From the NCBI GenBank assembly GCA_021234155.1, contig JAJEKV010000055.1, positions 1,157,090-1,221,089 of the forward strand: a stretch of DNA of 64,000 nucleotides. Direction: 5' to 3'. A program made the translations under genes and the position numbers. This stretch comes from Isoetes taiwanensis. Its lineage: Eukaryota > Streptophyta > Lycopodiopsida > Isoetales > Isoetaceae. The notes under the pieces were generated by a model. That model had not been told where the DNA came from, did no database searches, and worked only from the letters and a program-made list of their open reading frames with translations. Of the stretch, positions 31,986-43,040 are shown piece by piece (the stretch's first letter is position 1; every line of letters starts with the position of its first letter).

Positions 31986-33795
31986 CTCGGCTCCTATGCG
32001 TGCATAAGGGAGTAGAGTGTGAAATAGCAGTTGAACTAGGGACGAAGCCAACCAGTAAAGCTCCGTATAGAATGACAAGTTATGAGCTAACGGAGTTGAA
32101 GAAATAGTTACAAGAGCTTTTGGACCTAGGGTTTATAAGACCTAGTGTCTCTCCGTTTGGGGCACCAATACTATTTGTTGAAAAGAAAGATGGGAGTTTA
32201 AGAATGTGCATAGACTACTGTCAGTTGAACAAGCACACCATCAAGAATAAGTATGCCCTGCCCAGAGCGGACGATTTAATAGATTAACTCCGAGGGGTGA
32301 AATGCTTCTCCAAGTTAGGCCTCAGGTCAGCCTATCACCAGATCAGGATCAAGGAAGAAGACATCCACAAGGCTGCCTTCAGGATGAGGTATGGCCACTA
32401 TGAATTTACAGTCATGTCATTTCGACTATCTAATACCCCTGCAACATTTATGAGACTCATGAATGATATATTTTGAGAGTTTCTCAATGAATTTATCATC
32501 ATATTCTTCGATGACATTCTAATATACAGTAAAACTCTGGAAGAGCACATCAAACACTTGAGGAGAGCCTTAGAGAAGCTAAGAAGACATCACCTATACA
32601 CAAAGTTGAGTAAGTGTCACTTTGCTACAACAAGAGTTGAGTATTTGGGGCATGTCATCTCGGCAGAAGGAATCTCAACAGATCCAACAAAGATCCAAGC
32701 AGTAATAGAATGGCCGGCCTCGAAAAATGTGCATGAAGTAAGAAGCTTCCTGGCTTGGCAGGTTATTACAGAAAATTTGTCAAGAACTTTGCCAAAGTAG
32801 CCGCGCCATTGACGGACCTTACAAGGGTAGGGAAGATTAAAGACCGGGCAAAACATTGGCAAAATAAAGTGCAACACAGTTTTGACAAACTAAAGGAGGT
32901 TTTGACAACAACCCCAGTCTTCTTAACATTGCCGGATGCACAAAAAAACAAGTTGGTAGCAATGGATGCAAGCAAAAATGCAACTGGAGCCATTTTAATG
33001 CAAGAAGACAATAGTCGCATATGACTCTAAGAAAGTGAACGAGGCCGAGACGCACTACCCAACTCAGAATCAAGAGCTTCTAGCTATTGACAGAGCCCTG
33101 AGGTTTGGAGACACTATCTATTGGGAAGAAGGTTTCAATTAGATACAGACCATCAAAGTCTCCAGTACATTTTCACCCAACCACACCTCAATTTGAGGCA
33201 GAGAAGATGGATGGAGTTCCTGGAAGAGTATAATTTCAAAATTATTTACAAACCAAGTAAGCTTAACGTGGTTGCTGATGCCCTTTCAAGGCATTCCCTC
33301 ACCACAAGAGTCCATTGTAATGCCATATCAACACTCACCAGTGAGTTTGGCAAGAACATTGAGGAGACCTTGCCGACAGATAAAGACTTCCAAGAAGTAT
33401 GGGCAAGCCTCTTAAAGAGGCAAGAACAAATAAGGAGAGAGAGACCTTCAAGAACTATAAGAAAGAGGGTAAACTCCTATATCATAAGAATAAGTTACGC
33501 ATACCTGAGTCATCAGGAGTCAGGAAATTGATACTCCACGACACGCGTAACAGTCCAATTGCTGGCCACGCAGGTTCTATGAAGACATACTTCAAAATCA
33601 GAAGTAGTTACTATTGGCCAGGCATAAAGAAGCAAATTGCACGGTACATTCGAGAGTGCCAGATATATCAGCAGACGAAAGCAGAGCAACTTTGAATCCC
33701 CGGAGTCTTGCAACCATTGCCAGTTCCAAACACCAAATGGGAAGTGGTGAGCATGAACTTCATAACAGGGCTGTCAAGAACACAGGGCAAAAGCA
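31986..33795 (+). pseudogene. gypsy-3 pol: RT, RNase H and integrase zinc finger
   Basis: RT motifs: [19 protein letters not shown] (32200), [12 protein letters not shown] (32370), FFDDILIYSK (32505, catalytic F-x-DD), HVISAEGISTDPTKIQAV (32650), AGYYRKFVKNFAKVAAPLTD (32755). RNase H: DASKNATGAILMQED (32965), LDTDHQSLQYIFTQ (33140), KLNVVADALSRH (33260). Integrase start: KLILHDTRNSPIAGHAG and YYWPGIKKQIARYIREC (33520-33660). Stops at about 32107, 32284 and 32474, and frameshifts near 32755 and 33020, disable it. The reading stops at FITGLSRTQGK, where the 10.3-kb element begins. Confidence 0.85.
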
Positions 33796-33963
33796 CGTCG
33801 TGGTGTATCAAAAACGTGCATTTTGACGCCACATTTTGGTGGTAGAATCGGGTGGTGCATACCGAAGCGGAGATTGCGGGAGTGCGAATTAATGAGCGTC
33901 GGTTATTTTGAATTTTATGCCACGTCATTGTCCACTTTTTTGAATTAGCAAAGAATCACATTT

Positions 33964-34048
33964 TCCTCTGTTTTTTTGCCGCTTCTTGCCGATTGGACCA
34001 TCACCTCTTCCTCTGTTTTTTTGCCGCTTCTTGCCGATTGAACCCTAA
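33964..34048 (+). repeat. two tandem copies of a ~44-bp subterminal repeat
   Basis: TTCCTCTGTTTTTTTGCCGC and the following TTCTTGCCGATTG occur at about 33964 and again at about 34008, just before the ATG of the plus-strand gene of the 10.3-kb element. They may be promoter or transposase-binding repeats. Confidence 0.6.
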
Positions 34049-34834
34049 TGGAGTCAGAATTGAACGCCACTGGTTACACGATGAAATCTCTCCTCAAACA
34101 AGAGATTGTGCCCCACTTAAGATCTAAAGAAGCTTTGGGGTGACAGAGTTCCAAATAAATCTGCTACGTATTTTCCCCAAATGTTTTGTTCAAACCGAAA
34201 AATTAAGGCATATGTTTTCTTGTACGTGGTTGAAGAATCGAGCAATGAACAATACAAAGAGTTCATGCAAATTTACAAAAGAATTACAGGAAGCCACATA
34301 CATGGGGTGGAATGGCTCCTGAACCTCGGCAAAGGGCTTATTATCCGCATATAAAGGGGAGGTCATTAATTGGAAGAGCTTCTCGATTATTATAAAACTC
34401 CCGATGAGAAAGCAGAGGCCGGTTCTTCTAGACCCAAGAGAAAGGATAGGCAAATCCAACCGCACGAGGAGGAAAATAGTAAAAGTGACAGGGATGATGA
34501 AGATGATAGGGAAAAAAACCAAATCAGGTTCCTCTAGACCACACATTCAATCAACTCACAATCAAAAAAAAGTAAAAGCAGAGCAATGTTCTCGAGACCA
34601 AAACATGCCATTGCGGTATGTTCAATTATTAGTTGTGTTACAACGTAAAAAAAATCTCAAGCTTGATCTAGATTGTTTCTATCAAAACGTAAAAAAGGTA
34701 ACATCAAATCCACTTCAAGAATCGTATGTCTACTACCATTTTGCATCATGTTGGTCAGATTGTCATGTTGTGTCTCTATGATGCCATCTATGGGGCATTT
34801 CGTGCAATGGATGCCGAATGATAGATGAGGTATG

Positions 34835-35290
34835 TGTGGTGGTGGTGAGTTGTTGGCATCCACCATGTCCCACACCACACCCCCACGATCTCCCACCACT
34901 ACACTCTACCATCTCCCACCGCCACACTCCCACACCACACACCACCACCACCACACTCCACCACCACCACCACACACACCACCACCACCACACTCCACCA
35001 CCACCACACCACACCACCGACTCCACCATGTCCCACACCACAATCCACAACCACCACACTCCACCACAACCACACCACACCCCACCACCACACCCCACAC
35101 CCACCACCACCACACCACACCCCACCACCACACCCCATCACCACACTCCACCATGTCCCACACCACACCACCACCACCACCACACACCCCACCACCACCA
35201 CCACCAAACCCCACCACCACACACACCACCACCACCACCACCACCCACCACCACCACACACACACCACCACCACCACCACAGCGTGTTGT
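34835..35290 (+). repeat. CCACCACACA-rich low-complexity array (left)
   Basis: About 400 bases consist almost only of CAC, CCA and ACACC units on the plus strand. They are bordered on the left by GTGTGGTGGTGGTGAG and on the right by GTGTTGTGTGGTGTGTAC, so the edges can pair with the core. It falls between a splice-donor-like GTATGT and an acceptor-like TTTTGCAG of the plus-strand gene. Long His/Pro/Thr and Gly/Val/Trp frames over it are artefacts of composition. Confidence 0.8.
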
Positions 35291-36169
35291 GTGGTGTGTA
35301 CTGTGCAGCGTATGTTGTGTGGTGTGTGGTATGTGGTGGTGTGTAGAGACTACCTTGTGTTGTGTGGTGTGTGATTGTGGTTTTCCATCAGTACGTGGCT
35401 TACTATGTTAGGAGGCTGACATATACGTAGTGTTTTGTTTTGCAGACTATGGCAGACTTGTGAAGGAATGGTTGGCTGCAACATCAGCTAGGTTTGATAG
35501 ATGCAAGCAACGATTGCAAGCAAACGAGGATAGGAAAAATGATATCAAAAGAAAGATTGAGTTGATGGAGCATAAAGCATCGAAATTAGAGCTGATTTGC
35601 ACGTGATGGCAATCAATCATGACAAAGAAAATCCGAAAGCGCCAGAGGGTGTTCTGGTTGTGTTTAACTAAAGGACGAAGAGCTAAATGGTACAGTGTTG
35701 CCCGGGCTGAAACAATTAAATAAGGAATTAACAAACCCAAATTGAGATAAAGGCATGTGAAGACTTCATCACTGAGCTGCTACCTCGAATGCAAAGATTT
35801 GAGATTTTTTCTCGAAATAGTGGTCATGACACTCCTTTAGATCCTGCACTTCCAATGCTTCCCCGATGCGTAAGAAGAGGGTGATGAAGGTTGTCCATTT
35901 TGTGGACGTTGTCCGAAATGGGAGGGTAAAATGTTGCTAGTTGTGATAGCGAATGCAAATACCAAGATCACATTCCATGTCTATCACACCATTTGAGGTA
36001 AATATTATCATCTCTAACCCTCGCCTAAAGACTCTATTGATTTTGAATTTGTTTTGCGTATTACCTCTAGAACCTCGCCGCAGCCCCAACAGCCCACATT
36101 ATGACCGAGACATGGCTTTTGGCTTTTGGTGTTCGAAAGTGGTACCACAAGAACCAATAGACACAAGTA

Positions 36170-36690
36170 AGTCCAAAGAGGGGTGAAAGCAAGGTTTGGG
36201 AAGTCTCGATGCTTGTACTCGTTTTACTAACCCCGGCTTAGTCTCTTTTCGTTTGTCTCTGTTTGATGTATCTAATTTGCCCCTAGGATGAGGTCGCCAC
36301 TCATTTTAGGTGGCTTAATTAGATACATCAAGCAGAAACTCAAAAGGAGTAAGCCCGACATAAAAACAAGATGGCAATATGTGGGTTAATTGGATGTTAG
36401 TAATTGTTGAGTAGAGATATCGAGACTTCCCAATCTTTCTTGATCTTCCTCTTTGGCCAATGTAGCTTAGTTTGCATGCTAAGTTCCATTGTCCAAAGAG
36501 GGGTGAAAGCAAGGTTTGGGAAGTCTCGATGCTTGTACTCGTGTCTCTTTCATCCCGACTTAGTCTCTTCCATCCCCGGTTGGCTTAGTCTTTTTGCTTG
36601 TCCTGTTTATTGTATCTAAAGTGCCCCCTCGATGAGATCGCCGCTCATTTTAGGGGGCACTTTAGATATATATAAACAGAACATCGAAAA
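36170..36690 (+). repeat. duplicated segment with two long hairpins
   Basis: GTCCAAAGAGGGGTGAAAGC and the next ~30 bases occur at 36171 and again at 36492. Each copy is followed by a hairpin. At about 36262-36343 CTGTTTGATGTATCTAATT pairs with AATTAGATACATCAAGCAG. At about 36606-36681 CTGTTTATTGTATCTAAAG pairs with CTTTAGATATATATAAACAG. The loop of each carries GATGAG(G/A)TCGCC(A/G)CTCATTTTAGG. Stem differences between the copies are partly matched on both sides. Function unknown: MITE-like, or a structured RNA of the element. Confidence 0.65.
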
Positions 36691-37344
36691 GAGAGTAAAA
36701 AGCCCGGTGCGTGACCCCTTTGGTTGTCAACTCACCAGCTTGATATTGTTCGCCGCAAAACAATATAGATTCGCCGCAAAACAAGTGCCTTAACTAATGT
36801 TTACCGATGATGTCACGTGTCCATCGACTTAGTGTTTGCGTAATTGCGTAAATTTGAGACCAAGGATATCCAACAAAGATCCACGCCTCGATCGGTTATG
36901 AGATCTGCAAGATAACTCCCTGGCTGTACCTAGAATTCACCCCATTTGATACTCCTAAGTCAATCCCACCGCCCGACGACGGGGAGACTCCAAAACGAAA
37001 TTTGATAGTCAATCGAATGCGCCGTATCAAGTAAGTACCGATGCCACATACATGATTTATTTTTTTTTTGTATTTTTCTCGCGGGTCTTCCTCATTTCAA
37101 TTATGTTGCGTAGATAAATGCTACCGCGAACCGGAAGCCCCGGGCGAAGAGATTCCTAGTGCATCTCGATTCGGGGGGAAAAATTAATTCCCTTGAGATT
37201 CATTCTCAGATGGGGTCCTTCACCGTAAAAAAGTTTTGGTGTTGAATATGAACCAAATGCGGATGCAGGTGATGAAGTTGACAAAGAAACCCCGGATCCT
37301 GGACAAGACGCAGACTGCTCAACGAGTCCAATACAACCTCAACC

Positions 37345-37975
37345 AACAAAAACCAAGAGGTTAACTGAAATTCTCCTTGTTCTGGATTTTAATGGGGTTT
37401 TAGGCAAGTTTTATGACTTGAAAGAGAGGATCCCTACATCGGCCGAAAGCCGTAAGTGACCATCCGTAAATTGAACCATCAAAAGTTTGCGCTTTCAGTG
37501 CCCGATTACGTGGAGTTCTTAGAATGGTGTTTTTCAAAATTTGAGATTGCATTGTGGTCCAGCATGGCTAAGAGTAATGTTGAATTGTTGATGATATAAG
37601 GGCAGATTTCTTTTTATTTGGAATCAGGATGACTGCACCAACACAAAATTAAAGGTGGTTAATAAGCCAATTTTCCTTAAGGATCCGGCCCAAAGTGTAC
37701 CAGAAATTTTGGAGATACCAGTGACAAACACATTGTTGATAGATGACAAGAGATATAAGGGTTCTCGCCAACCAAATTTAACACAATGATATGTCCAAAT
37801 AGTTTTGCTCCCCGACGTGTTGATTCCAATTTCCTTTTGGAGCAACTCAAACCATGGTCGAGGGACTTCGGGCCGCAAAAGTGTGCCGCCTTATGTGAAG
37901 GAACATCAAATGTGGAACATGTGGGATTCTCAAGAGTCAAAGAATCGCATGAAAATGCTCGACAAGTATTTTCAT
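37345..37975 (+). pseudogene. FCP1/NLI-type HAD phosphatase domain carried by the 10.3-kb element
   Basis: The stretch begins after an acidic Pro/Gln linker with ILLVLDFNGVLGKFYDL, the HAD motif I. In most FCP1 phosphatases this is D-x-D-x-T/V; here the second Asp is Asn (D-F-N-G-V), as in a plant subgroup I recall. A frameshift near 37450 leads to VPDYVEFLEWCFSKFEIAL and LWSSMAKSNVELL. After a stop or short gap come WNQDDCTNTKLKV, KPIFLKDPAQSVPEI and NTLLIDDKRYKGSRQPN, the last with the motif IV D-D. FCP1 domains act on phosphorylated RNA polymerase II tails or other nuclear proteins. With N in motif I and frame breaks, activity here is doubtful. Confidence 0.7.
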
Positions 37976-40900
37976 AAATGAATCTTGTAAAACTCTTTGA
38001 AAGTCAATAAAAGTAAAAAAATTTCTATGATATGTGTTGTACTTTTTCAATTTAAAATATTTGAATGGATTGTGAGCAAATGTTTCGTGGTGTGTTTAGA
38101 ACTAGAGATGATAGAGCTTCTCGCAGCCCCCCGACTATCTAAAGCCAAATACACATCCGAAGTGGTGCCGAGTGGAACCGAAACCGCCGTGATTAGCTCC
38201 ACCGACATCAAAATTTTGGAAGCCGATACGCTGTGAGGGTTCAATGACCAATTGATCCTCCTCTTCTCAAGGTGATACTTTCATCTCGATTTGTGATCAT
38301 CGATTGTGCCGATGATATGCATATGTTTGCGCATACATGGAATACTACTTGATTCTCCAAGGAATGAGCCATCCCTTTCATTTCTTTGACCCTCTTTTTC
38401 ACTTTCGACATTGTCCAAGGACACAAATAGTTACAAAACAATAAGGAAACATGTGAATCTGATAAGTGCCGTACATGTTTTTGCCTCGCTTGTGATGGAC
38501 ATCATCGGACCTGTTTTCGATTGTAAGCCACGCGTGTCTCGCATTGAGATATAAACCAGTGGATATATCACTTTGATAGCTCGGGCTTGCATGGCGTAAG
38601 CGCATATTGAGAGGTTAGTGCTTGCTCATTGCATTTTGTCATTGGGCACAATGACAACAAACTTTGAGTGCGGTTTCCCGAATTGTTTGGACACAATAAT
38701 TTCAGCTTTACAACCTCGATGTTGTGAAAATTTCCAGAATGCCTCTTCAAACCCGATGGTCATTCATGTATTCCTCGCCAGATGTTCGCTTATGCACAAA
38801 AATTTGTGAGGGGGTACTTAAAAGGAGTGAATATATTGTTGCCCCGATCTAGTAAGTCAACTTAAACGCAGCAGACAAACCAAACTCGTTATTGACAAAG
38901 TGTGGTCAACTCGTGTTGTGGACATTTCAGACCGTGATCTAGTTGATGTTAGAGTGTTCATGCTTGAAGTTTTAAGATTAGAAGCAACAAAAGCCGGAAC
39001 CGAGAGGAACATATGTATTGGGAAGTATGTAGGTGCATGAGTCACCCGCACTTAAATCATCAGATATCTTTCTTATGTACATAATTGTTATTGTAACCTC
39101 GATTCATTTCAATGAAAATTCATATTCAATTTATCTCACAAACAAAGGAATCAAGTGTTTCGTAAGAATTCAAATCTTCAAAAGAAATCAAGACAAACTC
39201 ATTTTCACAAAATTGAAGCACAAAACTTCACATGAGTTCTCAAACTACGTAATGGTTTTACATTTCATCATCATCGTAAAGAACTTCGGTAAATTCTCAG
39301 AAAATTTCTCCTCATCTAAAGGATCCAGCCTATATACAAATCCTTTTGACGCTTAGTTGGTGGCATGTGAAGTCCGATTGCACGTATCTGTTTATGAATA
39401 CTATGCCTAAGGCATCTTTATTTACAAAAGATCATAGCGACGACGCCCTTCTTGTAATACATACCTTCTATGACACTATCACCGGGCGGTACCATGTTCC
39501 ATTGAGTTGGAAGTCTTTCTCCACTATCCATTTTGGTTTTGTGCACATCGTAATCCAAAATTCAGAACCCTCATCATTCCCTTCTGAGCAACGACAAAAA
39601 AATTATCACCAACTCTAAGTGCCTCTCTAACATCGTGGATTGGAGGAGAACAAGGACCTCGGCTGGATTTACGGTCCTCAATGTCAAGATGCACATTGGA
39701 GGATGGTACAATAACTTGAAGTTTCCACTCATCAACGTAGTGCTTGTTCACACAACCGCCCCACATGCAATCCAAGCAAGAGTCGCAGTAGCATGAAAGT
39801 TCCCTCGCAGTGCAACCGCAATGGAGATTCGTGATTGAATGCATGTACACAATGGATCCGCCTTAGTGTCCAAAATCCTTTCTCGCACCCCATGCTTTCT
39901 TTTCTATCTATATCCTCCACCTTGACTTCCCAAAAGAACCTTTTTATATTCTTCCTCTTATCGGTTTCGTGATGTGTTCATCCACTCTGATGTTCCACAA
40001 GTAAACATCTCTTCTAAGAACTTCTACCACTTCATGAGCATTACCCAATTTTATGTCACAGATTTTAATTGCGCTTGTCTTAACCATCTCTTCAACTCAG
40101 CAGCTTTGCCATCGTGGTTCACCTTTCCCGTGGTTAGAACCAAAAAATTCCACATCATATAGACATCGTCGCTTGTGTACCTAGCCACAAAGTAAAATGG
40201 TCTAGAAGCCTTGAATTGAGATGTTTAACCATCCGAAAACACATAATGTCTCTTTGGAACCCTTCCTTTCGCTCCGATATTTGTGGTGCTTCATGAAGCG
40301 TTGTTGCACCTAACAAAGTATCGTGGTTCCCTATCATCCGATACATAGTAATGTGTTTCCTTGATAATCTCATTTGCCACCGAAGTCGCATCGATATGTT
40401 ATTTGAACCAAACTGGTAATCGATTATTGACCCAAATAAGATCGACCGCACCTCCTCTTGTTCCTTGAATGTATAGTTCTCTGCAAAAATCCACTACCGA
40501 GACATGCATCTGGCCGAGATTCTCCGTAAGCTCCTTAAACCGCTTTGCCCGCCATTGGTACCTGAAATTATGCAAGGAAAGATTTTAGACGCTCTTTTCA
40601 GTTTATCCGTAGCTCCTTGGGTTCTCGCCTCATTGTAATCGATGAGTCGGGCCTCCTACCGTAACCTCGAGACGCTGTCTTTTTTCATAGTCAATGTACT
40701 CCCATTTCACTTTCCTACCGCCACTTCCTTCCATGGGACAGTCCGAAACTTCTTGATTCCACACACCACAATTTCCAAGGATGCACGCCTTCTTGTGAAA
40801 CTCATCTAATTCACTCTTTGGACACAATATAGATCTCCACAAGCTTCCTCAGACTTGCAATTTTATGCTGGTGTGCCCTGCATTGACCAAGTTCATGTGA

Positions 40901-41149
40901 TCTACAAACATCGCAGTGCAAGTGCAATTCTTCTGATGTTTGGTTCTCATCCCATTGAGTCCATCCACTAGCATTTGCATCCTCACGCGTTTGAATGCAA
41001 CAAAGAACTATTGAAGTCCTTCAATTTCACAACAAACCAGGGTTTTAGCTTCTCAAAAGCTCAAGATCTAATCTTAATTTCTGGATGTTGGTCCGTAAAA
41101 CCTCTTGAACAATAGCATCTGCATGAAATGAACACTAAACTGTAAGGAT

Positions 41150-41990
41150 GTGTATACCACACCAAACCATGCACCATACCATGCCCCACACTCATCATAT
41201 TCACCAGAACGGGCACCTTAGTGTTGTGTGCATTACCACACCACACCCACCCCACACACACCACACCATTCACCACACACCATACACCAAATGGTGGAGG
41301 TGGAGTGGTGGTGGAGTGTGGTGGTGGTGGAGTGTGGTGGTGGGGGGGTGGTGGTGGTGGATTGTGGTGGTGGGGGGTGGTGGAGTGGTGTGTGGTGGTG
41401 GTGGGGTGTGTGGTGGTGGGGGGTGGTGGTGGAGTGTGGTGGAGGGTGTGTGGTGTGGTGGTGGGGCGTGGTGGTGGTGGGGGTGGTGGTGGTGGAGTGT
41501 GGTGGAGTGGTGTGTGGTGGGGGTGGTGGTGGAGGGTGGTGGGGGTGTGGTGGTGGGGCGGGTGGTGGGGGTGGTGGTGGTGGTGTGTGTAGTGGTGTGT
41601 GGTGCTAGGCGATGTGGTGTGGGTGGAGTGTGGTGGTGGGGTGTTGTGGTGGTGTGTGGTGGAGTGTGGCGGTGATGGAGTGTGGTGGGGGGGTGTAGTG
41701 GTGGTGGTGTGGTGTTGTGGATTGTGGTGTGATGTGGTGGTGGTGGAGTGTGGTGGTGGTCGTGGAGGGGTGTGGCGTGGGATGTGTGTGCATGTGGTGG
41801 TAATGTGGTGGTCGCAAAGATGTGGTGGTAGTCTATGGTGGTGGGATAGATGGGGTGTGGTGGGGTGAGGGGGGAGAATAAATAAAATTGAATCCACACA
41901 TATCATACATTAACATGCACACACCCACACCACACCACACCACACCACACCACACCACACCATCACCACACCACACATCACATCACATCA
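41150..41990 (-). repeat. CCACCACACA-rich low-complexity array (right, opposite orientation)
   Basis: On the plus strand 41280-41875 is almost pure GTGG/GGTGGTG; on the minus strand this reads CCACCAC, the same sense as the left array has for its own gene. Plus-strand CACC-rich borders (41150-41280 and 41915-41980) flank it, mirroring the left array. It lies between recognisable parts of the minus-strand gene, so it is probably intronic. All long open frames in it are compositional. Confidence 0.8.
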
Positions 41991-42119
41991 CTTTTATCCT
42001 ATTTCGTCTGACATAAAAAATCTGCCTAGCCTCGTACACCCTGATAATAATTACATTCCTCTTCTAATCATTAGAAAAGGATCTGGGTCCTAAATCCCGC
42101 TCCTACGCCTCATTTTTAT

Positions 42120-42545
42120 GCTTCATTCCCAATTAAAATTCAACAAGTTCATTCCGCAACATGGTAGGATCCATGTTCGTAGATCACTACTGCTATTGTA
42201 GGGTGACCGAGGAGGGCATTCGACACATGTTAAACAGGGCTCGTGATAAATCTCTGAAGGTGGATATGCCTAAATCCACCTTCTTTGCTGATTTCGAATC
42301 CAACCTAAAGGCATACAACAGACTGGATGCTGGGCCTTCAATGGCTATGCTTGGAGTCAGATTGACAGGAAGAGAGCTCTTAGACAGAGTTCATGAGCTT
42401 ATGTTACATGCTGCTGCAAGGGCAGCTGGTATATTTGTTCTCCTCACACTTGTCCGCCTCGACTCGCGAACAACGGATTTTACCGGCGTAATGCGTTTTA
42501 CCACCGTGGGATGCAGGAAGCACCGGCAAACCTCATCCCGTTAAA
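42120..42545 (+). other. 127-codon plus-strand frame inside the 10.3-kb element, unclear
   Basis: The frame at 42161-42544 (MVGSMFVDHYCYCRVTEEGI…) has a protein-like composition with RDKSLKVDMPKSTFF and MLHAAARAAGIFV, and lies antisense to the putative intron region of the minus-strand gene. I do not recognise it. It could be a separate small inserted fragment or chance. Confidence 0.3.
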
Positions 42546-43040
42546 TTGATGATGACAGAAAGCTTAGATGCTTTAGTGCGTAAAACAATAATTTTGATGC
42601 ACCAGCCGAGCCACCATACCAAAGATTTCGCTGCTTAGGAAATCATGCATGTAAATTTAGTTCTCGGGTACAGAGCTTTCAATGGAAAGCTAAATTTTGT
42701 AAAGCCATTTTGTAAGATCCTTTTTTAATATATCATACTTTCCAACAGAGCTCAGCTTGAATTATTCAACAAAAATTTGTATCTCGTGATCGCTTAGTTA
42801 TAGCTCAAATATTTTAGACTGCATACACACACCCAAGAAAGGAGTACTCAATTGGCCATGTTCTAATAATATTCCAAACATTAAATATTGCATTTCGGAC
42901 TAGAGTCAACTACACACAATTCACATGTTGCATACAAGACACACCACAATCACCGCATACAACACAATAACCACCACATGCACCACCACACTAAGCACCA
43001 TAACTAAGAAAAAATGAATAACAAAAATAAACTAACCTGT
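42546..43040 (-). other. AT-rich probable intron or spacer of the transposase-like gene
   Basis: No coding pattern is visible. A short stretch near 42930-42990 is again CAC/CCA rich, like the two large arrays. Confidence 0.35.

Larger units (their letters stand above)
34048..39030 (+). pseudogene. plus-strand accessory gene of the 10.3-kb transposon, with FCP1-like domain
   Basis: ATG at 34048 (MESELNATGYTMKSLLKQE). The protein continues with FQINLLRIFPKCFVQTEKL, CTWLKNRA, then in a shifted frame EFMQIYKRITGSHIHGVEWL and ELLDYYKTPDEKAEAGSS, then a charged Lys/Asp/Glu linker. A GTATGT donor near 34830 opens a putative intron filled with CAC repeats, closed by TTTTGCAG at about 35444. The next exon reads RLVKEWLAATSARFDRC and is helical and Lys-rich. 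Later exons include PWLYLEFTPFDTPKS, ending at a GTAAGT donor near 37032. The FCP1-like domain follows. A last open stretch (TKLVIDKVWSTRVVDISDRD … ICIGKYVGA) ends near 39041. Several frame breaks are present; the N-terminal part is unknown to me. Confidence 0.5.

Noticed and set aside
33793-33850. CACTA-type (En/Spm) ends for the 10.3-kb element
   Set aside because: The ends begin GCACGTCG/GCTCGTTG and not CACTA, and the transposase motifs are different.
34818-35411. Long open frames rich in His/Pro/Thr (plus) and Gly/Val/Trp (minus)
   Set aside because: They translate a CAC/GTG low-complexity array in every frame; there is no codon structure or domain, and splice-like borders place it in an intron.
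41061-41906. 281-codon minus-strand and 175-codon plus-strand frames
   Set aside because: Same low-complexity origin. Only the last residues of the minus frame (TDQHPEIKI) belong to a real exon of the transposase-like gene.
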